Source: Dyella_A sp049445995
GTDB lineage: Bacteria > Pseudomonadota > Gammaproteobacteria > Xanthomonadales > Rhodanobacteraceae
Length of the DNA stretch: 64,000 nucleotides
Reading direction: 5' to 3'
NCBI RefSeq assembly: GCF_049445995.1
Contig: NZ_JBMSDZ010000012.1
Span: 1-64,000, forward strand
In this document: piece by piece, positions 16,910 through 25,053 of the stretch
Layout: every line of letters starts with the position of its first letter
Numbering within the stretch: the first letter of the stretch is position 1
Translations under genes and position numbers: made by a program
Notes under the pieces: generated by a model
Database searches by the model: none
Told to the model about the DNA's origin: nothing
The model's input: the letters and a program-made list of their open reading frames with translations, nothing else

Positions 16910-18376
16910 GTGAGTCCTTCCCATCCGCAGGTCCATTCCTTCGATCTGGTGATCTTCGGTGGCACCGGCGATCTGGCCGCGCGCAAGCTGTTGCCGGCGA
17001 TGTTCCATCGCTTCGTCGATGGCCAGATTCCCGCCACCAGCCGCATCATCGGCATCGCCCGCGAGGCCACCGACGACGCCGGCTATCGCGCCCAGATGCG
17101 CAAGGCGCTGGTCGGCGGCGGCAGCCAGGCCGAGCAGGTCGAGGCGTTCCTGCAGCAGGTGTTCTACCGCTCGCTCGACGCGCGCAAGGACGCCGGCTGG
17201 GACGACTTCGCCGCGCTGCTGGCCGAGCGCCCGGACAACGTGCGCGTGTTCTACCTCTCCACCGCGCCGGACCTGTTCATCGACATCTGCTCGCGCCTGG
17301 GCGCGCACCGCCTCAACGAAGGCGAGTCGCGCGTGGTGCTGGAGAAGCCGATCGGCCGCGATCTGGACAGCGCCAACCAGATCAACGACGCCGTCGGTCG
17401 GGTCTTCAGCGAATCGCAGACGTATCGCATCGATCACTACCTCGGCAAGGAGACGGTGCAGAACCTGCTGGCGCTGCGCTTCGGCAACGCGCTGTTCGAG
17501 CCGCTGTGGAATGCCGAACACATCGACCACGTGCAGATCACCGTGGCCGAGACACTGGGCGTGGGCAACCGCGCGGCCTACTACGACCACGCCGGCGCGC
17601 TGCGCGACATGGTGCAGAACCACATGCTGCAGCTGGTGTGCATGGTGGCGATGGAGCCGCCGTCCTCGCTGTCGCCCGACGCGGTGCGCGACGAGAAGCT
17701 CAAGGTGCTGCGCTCGCTGAAACCCATCGACGAGTCCAACGCCGCCCAGCTCACCGTGCGCGGCCAGTACCGCGCCGGCGCCGCCGAAGGGCAGGGCGTG
17801 CCGGGCTATCTGGAAGAGCTCGACGGCGCCAGGAGCCACACCGAAACCTTCGTGGCGCTGAAGACCGAGATCGCCAACTGGCGCTGGGCCGGCGTGCCGT
17901 TCTACCTGCGTACCGGCAAGCGCCTGCCCGAACGCGTCTCCGAGATCGTGGTGGCGTTCAAGGCGGTGCCGCATTCCATCTTCGATCCGGCCGCCGGCCC
18001 GCTGGCGCACAACCGGCTGGTGCTGCGCCTGCAGCCCGACGAAGGCGTGAAGCTGTGGCTGACCATCAAGCACCCCGGCCCGGGCGGCCTGCGCCTGCGC
18101 CACGTGCCGCTGGACATGAGCTTCGCCGAGGCCTTCGGCGTGTCGCAGCCGGACGCCTACGAGCGCCTGCTGCTGGACGTGGTGCGCGGCAATCCCACCT
18201 TGTTCATGCGTCGCGACGAAGTGGAGGCCGCGTGGCACTGGGCCGATCCGATCCTGGCCGCTTGGTCGGCCGGTGGCGAGGCGCCCAAGCCCTATACCGC
18301 CGGCACCTGGGGGCCGAGCGCGTCGGTGGCGCTGATCGAGCGCGACGGCCGCACCTGGAACGAGGATGGCGAGTAA
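16910..18376 (+). CDS. zwf: Glucose-6-phosphate 1-dehydrogenase
   Basis: Oxidises glucose-6-phosphate to 6-phosphogluconolactone with NADP+ or NAD+, the first step of the Entner-Doudoroff and oxidative pentose phosphate routes. The Rossmann motif FGGTGDLAARKL is near the N-terminus and the substrate signature RIDHYLGKE near residue 175; total length of about 488 residues is normal. The GTG at 16910 is preferred because it has a GAGG ribosome site about 9 nt upstream and begins close to conserved sequence. An in-frame ATG at 16853 would add 19 non-conserved residues, has a weak ribosome site, and lies just after a candidate operator. First gene of zwf-pgl-edd-eda. Confidence 0.95.
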   Translation: MSPSHPQVHSFDLVIFGGTGDLAARKLLPAMFHRFVDGQIPATSRIIGIAREATDDAGYRAQMRKALVGGGSQAEQVEAFLQQVFYRSLDARKDAGWDDFAALLAERPDNVRVFYLSTAPDLFIDICSRLGAHRLNEGESRVVLEKPIGRDLDSANQINDAVGRVFSESQTYRIDHYLGKETVQNLLALRFGNALFEPLWNAEHIDHVQITVAETLGVGNRAAYYDHAGALRDMVQNHMLQLVCMVAMEPPSSLSPDAVRDEKLKVLRSLKPIDESNAAQLTVRGQYRAGAAEGQGVPGYLEELDGARSHTETFVALKTEIANWRWAGVPFYLRTGKRLPERVSEIVVAFKAVPHSIFDPAAGPLAHNRLVLRLQPDEGVKLWLTIKHPGPGGLRLRHVPLDMSFAEAFGVSQPDAYERLLLDVVRGNPTLFMRRDEVEAAWHWADPILAAWSAGGEAPKPYTAGTWGPSASVALIERDGRTWNEDGE

Positions 18377-18434
18377 GCGAGGCGTGAACCGATCCGGCAC
18401 CGCGCATCACCGCGCGCTGCCGGCGGTTTTCCTA

Positions 18435-18468
18435 GTGTGCAACACCACACCGGTGTGCAACGCCACAC
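18435..18468 (+). repeat. Short direct repeat in the zwf-pgl gap
   Basis: Two near-identical 16-mers, GTGTGCAACACCACAC and GTGTGCAACGCCACAC, are separated by 2 bp in the 168-bp gap between zwf and pgl. Each is itself partly symmetric (GTG...CAC). They could be a protein-binding site or a weak hairpin; function unknown. Confidence 0.5.
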
Positions 18469-18544
18469 AGGCCTGCCGCCTGCCCCCGCCGCGCGCACCG
18501 GCAGCACACGCCGCGGCTCCCCACGCGCCGCCGAACGGACGTCC

Positions 18545-19249
18545 ATGTTGAACATCGCCACGCACAGCTTCACCGATTGCCACGCCCTTGCCGAGGCGCT
18601 CGCCGAGCGGGTCGCCGCGCACCTGCGCGAGGCCATCGGCACGCGCGGCCGGGCCTCGCTCGCCGTATCCGGCGGCAGCACGCCGAGGCATTTCTTCGCG
18701 CGCCTGTCGCATGCGCCACTGGACTGGTCGCGCGTGCAGGTGACCCTGGTCGACGAGCGCTGGGTGCCGGAATCCAGCGAGCGCTCCAATGCGCGACTGG
18801 TGAAATCGCTGCTGCTGCAGCACGCCGCCGCAGTGGCCACGTTCGTGCCCCTGCATCAGGACACGGCCATGCCGGAAGACGGCCTCGCCGCGCTGAGCGC
18901 CTCACTCGATGCGCTGGCGCTGCCGTTCGACGTGGTGGTGCTGGGCATGGGCGAGGATGGTCATACGGCCTCGTTCTTCCCGGGCGGTGATCGCCTCGCC
19001 GACGCGCTGGATCCGGCGGGCAGCGAGCGCGTGCTGCCGATGCGCGCCGCCGGTGCCGGAGAACCGCGCATCACCTTCACGCTGCCGGTGCTGCTCGACG
19101 CGCGCGCGCTGTTCCTGCACGTGGAGGGCGAGGCCAAGCGCCGCGTGCTCGCCGATGCGCAGCTCGGCCTCGGCGCCGGCCGCGATTACCCGGTGCGCGC
19201 CGTGCTCGAGCGCGCGCGCGTTCCCGTTTCCGTCTATTGGTGCCCGTGA
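18545..19249 (+). CDS. pgl: 6-phosphogluconolactonase
   Basis: A 234-residue cytosolic enzyme (DevB/Pgl type) hydrolysing 6-phosphoglucono-delta-lactone to 6-phosphogluconate. Motifs are LAVSGGSTPRHFF (sugar-phosphate loop), TLVDERWVP and LGMGEDGHTASFFPG, which contains the catalytic His region. Length is normal. It follows zwf by 168 bp and precedes edd by 43 bp, so product channelling through one operon is clear. The ATG at 18545 is chosen because the conserved N-terminus begins right after it. Confidence 0.95.
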   Translation: MLNIATHSFTDCHALAEALAERVAAHLREAIGTRGRASLAVSGGSTPRHFFARLSHAPLDWSRVQVTLVDERWVPESSERSNARLVKSLLLQHAAAVATFVPLHQDTAMPEDGLAALSASLDALALPFDVVVLGMGEDGHTASFFPGGDRLADALDPAGSERVLPMRAAGAGEPRITFTLPVLLDARALFLHVEGEAKRRVLADAQLGLGAGRDYPVRAVLERARVPVSVYWCP

Positions 19250-19292
19250 CGCGCCACCGCCGCGCACCGCCACCCGCTACAGGAGTGAATCG

Positions 19293-21110
19293 ATGAGTTC
19301 CCTGCACCCCGTCGTCCGCGAAGTCACCGAGCGCCTGCGCGAACGCAGCCGCGAATCGCGTGCGGCCTACCTGGCCAAGATCGCCGCCGCGCGCGGCGAC
19401 GGTACGCACCGCCAGCATCTGTCGTGCGGCAACCTCGCGCACGGCTTCGCCGCCTGCGGCAGCGACGACAAGGCCGCGCTGCGCGCCGGCCGCACGCCGA
19501 ACATCGGTATCGTCACCGCCTACAACGACATGCTCTCGGCGCACCAGCCGTACGAGCGCTACCCGGAACTGATCCGCCATATCGCGCGCGAGGCCGGCGC
19601 CACCGCGCAGGTGGCCGGCGGCGTGCCGGCGATGTGCGACGGCGTCACCCAGGGCCGCGCCGGCATGGAGCTCTCGCTGTTCTCGCGCGACCTGATCGCG
19701 ATGGCCACCGCCGTGGCGCTGTCGCACGACATGTTCGACGCTGGCCTGTACCTGGGCATCTGCGACAAGATCGTGCCGGGGCTGCTGATCGGTGCGCTGG
19801 CCTTCGGCCATCTGCCCGGCGTGTTCGTGCCGTCGGGCCCGATGCCCAGCGGCATCAGCAACGAGGCCAAGTCCAAGGTGCGCCAGGCCTATGCCGAGGG
19901 CAAGGCGACCCGCGAGGAGCTGCTGGAAGCCGAGGCCGCCGCGTATCACGCCCCCGGCACCTGCACCTTCTACGGCACCGCCAACTCCAACCAGATGCTG
20001 ATGGAGATCATGGGCCTGCACCTGCCCAGTGCCAGCTTCGTGGCGCCCGACACGCCGCTGCGCGATGCGCTCACCGCCGAAGCGGTGCGCCGTGCGGCCG
20101 CGATGACCGCACTGGGCGAGCACTACCTGCCGATCGGCCACATCGTCGACGAGAAGGCGGTGATCAACGGCGTGATCGGCCTGCACGCCACCGGCGGCTC
20201 CACCAACCATCTGCTGCACCTGGTGGCGATGGCGCGCGCGGCCGGCGTGGAATTGCGCTGGGAAGACTTCGACGCGCTGTCCTCGGTGGTGCCGCTGCTG
20301 GCGCGCGTGTACCCCAACGGCTACGCCGACGTAAACCAGTTCCACGAGGCCGGCGGCATGGCCTTCCTGATCGACCAGCTGCTCTCGCAGGGCCTGCTGC
20401 ACGCCGACGTGAAGACCGTCAACGGCACCGGCCTGGACGGCTACGCCCAGGTGCCGGTGCTCGACGCGGCCGGCAAGCTGGCCTGGCAGAAGGTGTCCGG
20501 CGAGAGCGGCAACCGCGGCGTGCTGCGCGCGATCAGCGAGCCGTTCCGTCCCGACGGTGGCCTGCGCCTGCTCGACGGCAACCTCGGCCGCGGCGTGATC
20601 AAGGTGTCTTCGGTGCCCGAGGACCGCATGGTGATCGAGGCGCCGGCGATCGTGTTCAACGACCAGGACGAAGTGCGCGGCGCGTTCGAGCGCGGCGAGC
20701 TCAATCGCGACTTCGTCGCGGTGGTGCGTTTTCAGGGCCCGCGCGCCAACGGCATGCCGGAGCTGCACAAGCTCACCCCGACGCTGGCCGTGCTGCAGGA
20801 TCGCGGCCACCGCATCGCGCTGCTCACCGACGGGCGCATGTCCGGCGCGTCGGGCCGCGTGCCGGCGGCGATCCACGTCACCCCCGAGGCCGAGGCCGGC
20901 GGCGCGCTGGCCAAGGTGCGCAACGGCGACCTGATCCGCCTCGACGCGGTGAACGGCACGCTGGACGTGCTGGTCGACGCCGCCGAATTCGCCGCGCGCC
21001 CCAGCGCCACCCTGCCCGACCACTCGCACCACGTCGGCATGGGCCGCGAGCTGTTCGGCCTGTTCCGCACCAACGCCGTCACCGCCGATCTCGGCGCCGG
21101 CGTGCTCTGA
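19293..21110 (+). CDS. edd: Phosphogluconate dehydratase
   Basis: A 605-residue member of the IlvD/Edd family that dehydrates 6-phosphogluconate to 2-keto-3-deoxy-6-phosphogluconate, the signature step of the Entner-Doudoroff pathway. It carries the Fe-S cluster context GVPAMCDGVTQG, CDKIVPGLLIGAL and PGTCTFYGTANSNQM, and a C-terminal DGRMSGASGRVPAAIHV. Length matches Edd rather than IlvD. The ribosome site AGGAG lies 8 nt before the ATG. It is followed 26 bp later by eda. Confidence 0.97.
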   Translation: MSSLHPVVREVTERLRERSRESRAAYLAKIAAARGDGTHRQHLSCGNLAHGFAACGSDDKAALRAGRTPNIGIVTAYNDMLSAHQPYERYPELIRHIAREAGATAQVAGGVPAMCDGVTQGRAGMELSLFSRDLIAMATAVALSHDMFDAGLYLGICDKIVPGLLIGALAFGHLPGVFVPSGPMPSGISNEAKSKVRQAYAEGKATREELLEAEAAAYHAPGTCTFYGTANSNQMLMEIMGLHLPSASFVAPDTPLRDALTAEAVRRAAAMTALGEHYLPIGHIVDEKAVINGVIGLHATGGSTNHLLHLVAMARAAGVELRWEDFDALSSVVPLLARVYPNGYADVNQFHEAGGMAFLIDQLLSQGLLHADVKTVNGTGLDGYAQVPVLDAAGKLAWQKVSGESGNRGVLRAISEPFRPDGGLRLLDGNLGRGVIKVSSVPEDRMVIEAPAIVFNDQDEVRGAFERGELNRDFVAVVRFQGPRANGMPELHKLTPTLAVLQDRGHRIALLTDGRMSGASGRVPAAIHVTPEAEAGGALAKVRNGDLIRLDAVNGTLDVLVDAAEFAARPSATLPDHSHHVGMGRELFGLFRTNAVTADLGAGVL

Positions 21111-21136
21111 TCCCCGACAATTTCCGGAGAGAACCC

Positions 21137-21787
21137 GTGACTGCATCCATGGAATCCAGGCAGGCCCAGGTCGAGGCCACCATGCGGCTCGCGCCGGTGA
21201 TCCCGGTGGTGATCATCGACGACGTGGCCGCCGCCGTGCCGATGGCGCGCGCGCTGGTCGCCGGCGGCACGCCGGCGATCGAGGTGACCCTGCGCACCCC
21301 CGCGGCGCTCGACGCGATCCGCGCCATCGCACAGGAAGTGGAGGGCGCCTGCGTCGGCGTCGGCACCGTGCTCAACGCGGACCACCTCACCGCGGCGCGC
21401 GCCGCCGGCGCACGCTTCGCGGTGTCGCCGGGCGTCTCGCCGAAGCTGCTCGACGCGGCCGACGACAGCGACCTGCCGCTGCTGCCCGGCGCCGCCACCG
21501 CCAGCGAGGTGATGCGCCTGCTCGAACGCGGCTACCGCTTCCTCAAGTTCTTCCCCGCCGTGCCCGCCGGCGGCACCAAGCTGATCGGCGCCTGGGCCAG
21601 CCCGCTGCCGCAGGTGACCTTCTGCCCCACCGGCGGCATCAGCCTGAGCACCGCCTCGGACTTCCTCGCGTTGCCCAATGTGCTGTGCGTGGGCGGCTCC
21701 TGGCTGACTCCGGCGGACAAGCTCAAGGCCGGCGACTGGGCGGCCATCGAGCTGCTGGCGCGCGAAGCGGCTTCGCTGAAGGGCTGA
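21137..21787 (+). CDS. eda: KDPG/KHG aldolase
   Basis: A 216-residue class I aldolase cleaving 2-keto-3-deoxy-6-phosphogluconate to pyruvate and glyceraldehyde-3-phosphate. The Schiff-base lysine is in RFLKFFPA, the catalytic Glu in AIEVTLRT, and the phosphate loop in CPTGGIS. GTG at 21137 is preferred because the GGAGAG ribosome site ends 6 nt upstream; the in-frame ATG at 21149 is too far. Last gene of the zwf-pgl-edd-eda operon; the next gene converges only 3 bp after its stop codon. Confidence 0.96.
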   Translation: MTASMESRQAQVEATMRLAPVIPVVIIDDVAAAVPMARALVAGGTPAIEVTLRTPAALDAIRAIAQEVEGACVGVGTVLNADHLTAARAAGARFAVSPGVSPKLLDAADDSDLPLLPGAATASEVMRLLERGYRFLKFFPAVPAGGTKLIGAWASPLPQVTFCPTGGISLSTASDFLALPNVLCVGGSWLTPADKLKAGDWAAIELLAREAASLKG

Positions 21788-21790
21788 ACC

Positions 21791-23072
21791 TCAGGCGGTC
21801 TGCGGCACGGCGTCCTGCGCGCGGATGCCGCGCAGGGCCGGGCTGGTCAGGCAGCCCAGAGCGATCGCGGTCAGGGTGAGGCCGGCGGCGATGAACAGCG
21901 CTGGCAGCGAGATCACCTTGAGCAGCGCCGACGCCGGACGCGGACAAGGGTCCCAGGCCGAGGAAGGTGAACATCAGCACGCTCATCGTGCGGCCGAGCA
22001 TCTCCCGCGGCACCCGGCGCTGGATCCAGCTCACCAGGGTGATCTGGACGATGCCACCGAGCAGGCCGGTCAGACCCAGCAGCATCGCGGCCAGCACGGT
22101 TGAGTGCACGCCGGCCAGCCCCACCAGCGTCAGCCCGATGCAGGCGTCGAAGCACAGGATCATCGCGCCCAGGTGGCCGCGCACCAGCTTCGCCACCGCA
22201 CCGGAAAACAGGCCGCCGAGCAGCATGCCGCCACCACTGGCGGCCATCACGATGCCCAGCGAGGTGGCGCCGTGGTCCAGCCGCATGTCCGCCAGCACCG
22301 GCAGGCCGACCTGGGTCGGGCCGCCGACGAACAGCGACACCACGGCGGCGTAAAGCATGAAGGCGCGCAGCGGCGGATCGGCCGCAATGCCGCGCAGGCC
22401 GCCGAGCACCTGGCCGAATACGCCGTGTTGCAAGGGAGCGCGCTTCGCCGCGGCAGGCACGCGGATCAGCGCCAGCGACAGCAGCGAGGTGCCGAAACTC
22501 GCCGCATCGATGGCGAAGGCCCAGCCCAGTCCGCGCGCATCGGCCAGCGCGCTGCCTGCGGTGGATGCATGCGCGCCGGTACCGATCACCACGCCGGCCA
22601 ACGCCGGTCCGATGAACATGCTGAGCTGGCGCATGCCCATCATCGCGCCGTTGGCTTGCGCCAGCTGCTGCGGCTCGATCACCGAGGGCAGCAGCGCCGA
22701 GCCGGCCGGGTAGGCGAACGCGGTGGCCAGGCCGATGCCCAGCGCCAGCACATAGACCCACGGCATGCTGATCGCGCCGGTCAGCACCATCGCGGCCAGC
22801 GCCGCCACCATCACCGCGTTGGCGGCGCGCGCCAGCAGCAGCACGGCACGCGCCGAGAAGTGGTCCACCACGGCGCCGCCGATCAGCATGAACACCGCAC
22901 GCAGCACCGCCATGGCGGCCAGCACCAGGCCCAGCGCGCCGGGATCGCCGGTGAGCTTGAGCACCAGCCAGGGCAGCGCGACCAGGGTGAACTGGTCGCC
23001 GAACATCGACACCGTGCTGCCGCCGAACAGCAGGCGGAAATTCGTGTTGGTAGCGAGCGGGTGTCGCGACAT
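21791..23072 (-). pseudogene. MFS transporter with a 3' single-base frameshift
   Basis: A major facilitator superfamily protein of the MFS_3/enterobactin-exporter-like type, starting MSRHPLATNTNFRLLFGGSTVSMFGDQF, with about eleven hydrophobic segments in the first frame. At about 21934 one extra G (minus strand TCCGGCG where TCCGCG is expected) breaks the frame. The final helix (ALLKVISLPALFIAAG... CLTSPALRG) and a natural stop at 21791-21793 continue in the neighbouring frame. Read unshifted, the ORF ends at 21723 with an unrelated Arg/Pro-rich tail overlapping eda. The loss removes only the last segment, so a sequencing error or a recent mutation are both possible. Substrate unknown. Confidence 0.75.
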
Positions 23073-23102
23073 CGGGCATCCTTCCGAAGGGGGCAGGGGT
23101 GT

Positions 23103-23699
23103 TCAGTCGCCGCTGGCCGGCGTGCTCCAGGCGAGCTTCGCCAGCCGGCGCACGTAGTTGCGCACGTCGGCCGGCCAGGGTTTGGTGAGCCGTTCGAAGG
23201 CCGGCTTCTCGCCGCGCCAGAACGCGCGCGAGGCATCCTCGTAGCCGGGCAGGTTGCCGGCCAGGGTGCGCATGGCGCGGTCCAGCGCCTCGCCCGCCTG
23301 CCGTGCCTGTTCCCTGGCGCCGCCCGCGCGGCGGGCGTCCTCGACCAGCTGCCGCAGCGTCACCGAGGCGCCGCCGGGCTGGCGGGACAGCCAGTCCCAG
23401 TGGCGCGGCAGCAGGGTGACTTCCTTCGCCACCACGCCGAGCTTCGGTCGACCGGGGCCGCGCGGCGCGGGTGCGGCGTCCGGTGCCACGGACCGCAGTC
23501 GCGCACGCACGTCGTCGGCGCTGCCGCGCAGGTCGAACTCCAGCGCTTGCCCGCTGGCGTCGTCCAGCACCAGTGGCGTGCTCGCGCGGTGCTGCGCCAG
23601 ATGAGTGCGGACGGCCAGCGCCACCTTTTCCGGCGAGCCGGAGGCGATGCGGCGATGGCCGTCGAAGGCGGTGCAGCGGGTGCTGTCGGCGGGTTTCAT
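23103..23699 (-). CDS. DUF2239 family protein
   Basis: A 198-residue soluble protein matching the DUF2239 family: N-terminal CTAFDGHRRIASGS, a central GRPKLGVVAKEVTLLPRHWDWL and a C-terminal WPADVRNYVRRLA. The central part recalls a short DNA-binding or ligand segment, but the function of the family is unknown. It lies just upstream of the MFS gene on the same strand with a 30-bp gap, so co-transcription is likely. It is divergent from the DMT transporter; the shared control region holds a striking dyad. Confidence 0.88.
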   Translation of the reverse strand: MKPADSTRCTAFDGHRRIASGSPEKVALAVRTHLAQHRASTPLVLDDASGQALEFDLRGSADDVRARLRSVAPDAAPAPRGPGRPKLGVVAKEVTLLPRHWDWLSRQPGGASVTLRQLVEDARRAGGAREQARQAGEALDRAMRTLAGNLPGYEDASRAFWRGEKPAFERLTKPWPADVRNYVRRLAKLAWSTPASGD

Positions 23700-23707
23700 G
23701 GTGGCGT

Positions 23708-23753
23708 ATTTGACCCGGATAAAATGTCGGCGTCAATATCGCCCGGGTAAATT
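23708..23753. promoter_or_regulatory. Two ACCCGG-type dyads between DUF2239 and the DMT transporter
   Basis: Site A, ATTTGACCCGGATAAAAT (23708-23725), is an imperfect 18-bp dyad (14 of 18 symmetric positions). Site B at about 23736-23753 contains CGCCCGGGTAAATT. Both resemble a palindrome of the form ATTTACCCGGGTAAAT, as bound by TetR- or MarR-type dimers. Site A is 9 bp from the DUF2239 start codon. No regulator gene lies next to it, so the binding protein is unknown. Confidence 0.5.
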
Positions 23754-23830
23754 CATCGTCCGCGCCGCCGCCCGCGATGCGGCGGCTGGTCGGTCCGGCT
23801 ATCGTTGCGGGCTTTTGCGGACGGATCACC

Positions 23831-24685
23831 ATGCTCTTCCTGTGCCTGAGCATCCTGTGCAGCGTGCTGGTGTCGGTGTGGCTCAAGCTCGCCCGCCGCT
23901 TCGGCCTGGACGTGTCGCAGATGGTGGCCTGGAACTACCTGGCCGCCGCTGCGCTGGTGGCCGCGGTGCTGCATCCCTCGCTGGCACCGCTGCGCCAGCC
24001 GGACGCCCCGCGCGTCGCGCTGCTCGCCCTGGCGTTGTTGCTGCCGGCGATCTTCCTGGCGCTGGGCACGTCGGTGCGCCATGCGGGCATCGTGCGCTCG
24101 GACGTGGCGCAGCGGCTGTCGCTGCTGGTGTCGCTGCTCGCCGCGTTCGTGTGGTTCGGCCAGGTGCCGACCGCGCGCATGCTGGCCGGCCTCGCGCTCG
24201 GCCTGCTGGCGCTGGCCGCGATGGTCTGGCGCGGCCGTACGGCGAGTGCGGACGGCGCGCGCAGCTGGCTGTGGCCGCTGGTGGTGTTCGCCGGCTTCGG
24301 CGCGATCGACATCCTGCTCAAGCAGGTCGCCACCACCGGCATCCCGATCGCCGCCTCGCTGCAGGCGATGTTCGCGCTCGCCCTGCCGGTGGCGCTGGGT
24401 TTCGCGCTGCTGGCGCGGCGCCGCAGCGGCGCTCGCTTCACCGCGCGCAGTCTCGCCGGCGGCCTGCTGCTGGGCCTGCTCAACTTCGGCAACATCCTGT
24501 TCTACCTGCGCGCGCACGTGGCGCTGCCGAACGATCCGGCGCTGGTGTTCGCCACCATGAACCTCGGTGTGGTGGCGCTGGGCACGCTGGTGGGCGTGCT
24601 GGCGTTCCGCGAGCGCCTGAGCCGGGTCAATGCGATCGGCGTGCTGTTGGCGGCGGCGGCGATCGCCCTGCTCACGCTGGCCTGA
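23831..24685 (+). CDS. EamA/DMT-superfamily transporter
   Basis: A 284-residue protein with ten hydrophobic segments in two halves, as in drug/metabolite (EamA) transporters. It starts MLFLCLSILCSVLVSVWLKL and ends ALLTLA, with the C-terminal half containing FGAIDILLKQVA and the EamA-like end FRERLSRVNAIGVLLAAAAIALL. These carriers move metabolites or small drugs across the inner membrane; no substrate can be inferred. ATG 23831 is chosen because it opens directly into the first helix; the upstream in-frame ATG at 23777 adds a short leader. Monocistronic. Confidence 0.85.
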   Translation: MLFLCLSILCSVLVSVWLKLARRFGLDVSQMVAWNYLAAAALVAAVLHPSLAPLRQPDAPRVALLALALLLPAIFLALGTSVRHAGIVRSDVAQRLSLLVSLLAAFVWFGQVPTARMLAGLALGLLALAAMVWRGRTASADGARSWLWPLVVFAGFGAIDILLKQVATTGIPIAASLQAMFALALPVALGFALLARRRSGARFTARSLAGGLLLGLLNFGNILFYLRAHVALPNDPALVFATMNLGVVALGTLVGVLAFRERLSRVNAIGVLLAAAAIALLTLA

Positions 24686-24779
24686 GCGCAAGAGGTTTCC
24701 GGCCCTCATGCCAGACGATCCTCTTGTCGCGTTACCGTGCGCACGGCTCCGAGCCGGCGCCTTCCGTGTTTTCCCCAAA

Positions 24780-24905
24780 GTCTCAGGTTGTCATTCCCGC
24801 GGACGCGGGAGGGGCGTTTCAACGGCGGTCGCCGGTCATCCATCTGCTTCGATGCAAAACCAAAAACGATGACCCGCCTCCGCCGTTGGAACGCGCCTAC
24901 TCGTT
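24780..24905. repeat. Dispersed inverted repeat (TGTCATTCCCGCG type)
   Basis: It begins TTGTCATTCCCGCGGACGCG (a small hairpin) and has longer arms GCGTTTCAACGGCGG and CCGCCGTTGGAACGCG about 60 nt apart. It lies in the 370-bp gap between the DMT transporter and the S10 peptidase, which otherwise shows no gene. Such elements are common intergenic repeats in proteobacteria. Confidence 0.6.
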
Positions 24906-25053
24906 GATCGGATCTTGGGCTGATGTCGCGCGCCGCCCGGCCCGGCAAGAACATGCGCCCGCAGTTCTCGGCAACACATGACTTCCGGGGGATGGCCCGC
25001 CAGGGTCCAGGGCATACGCTCAACCACTTGACTACAAGTTCCGGGGAATCCAC

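Noticed and set aside
21913..23886. 657-codon minus-strand frame spanning DUF2239 and the MFS gene
   Set aside because: It runs in a frame different from both real genes; the translation has no membrane segments where the MFS gene encodes eleven.
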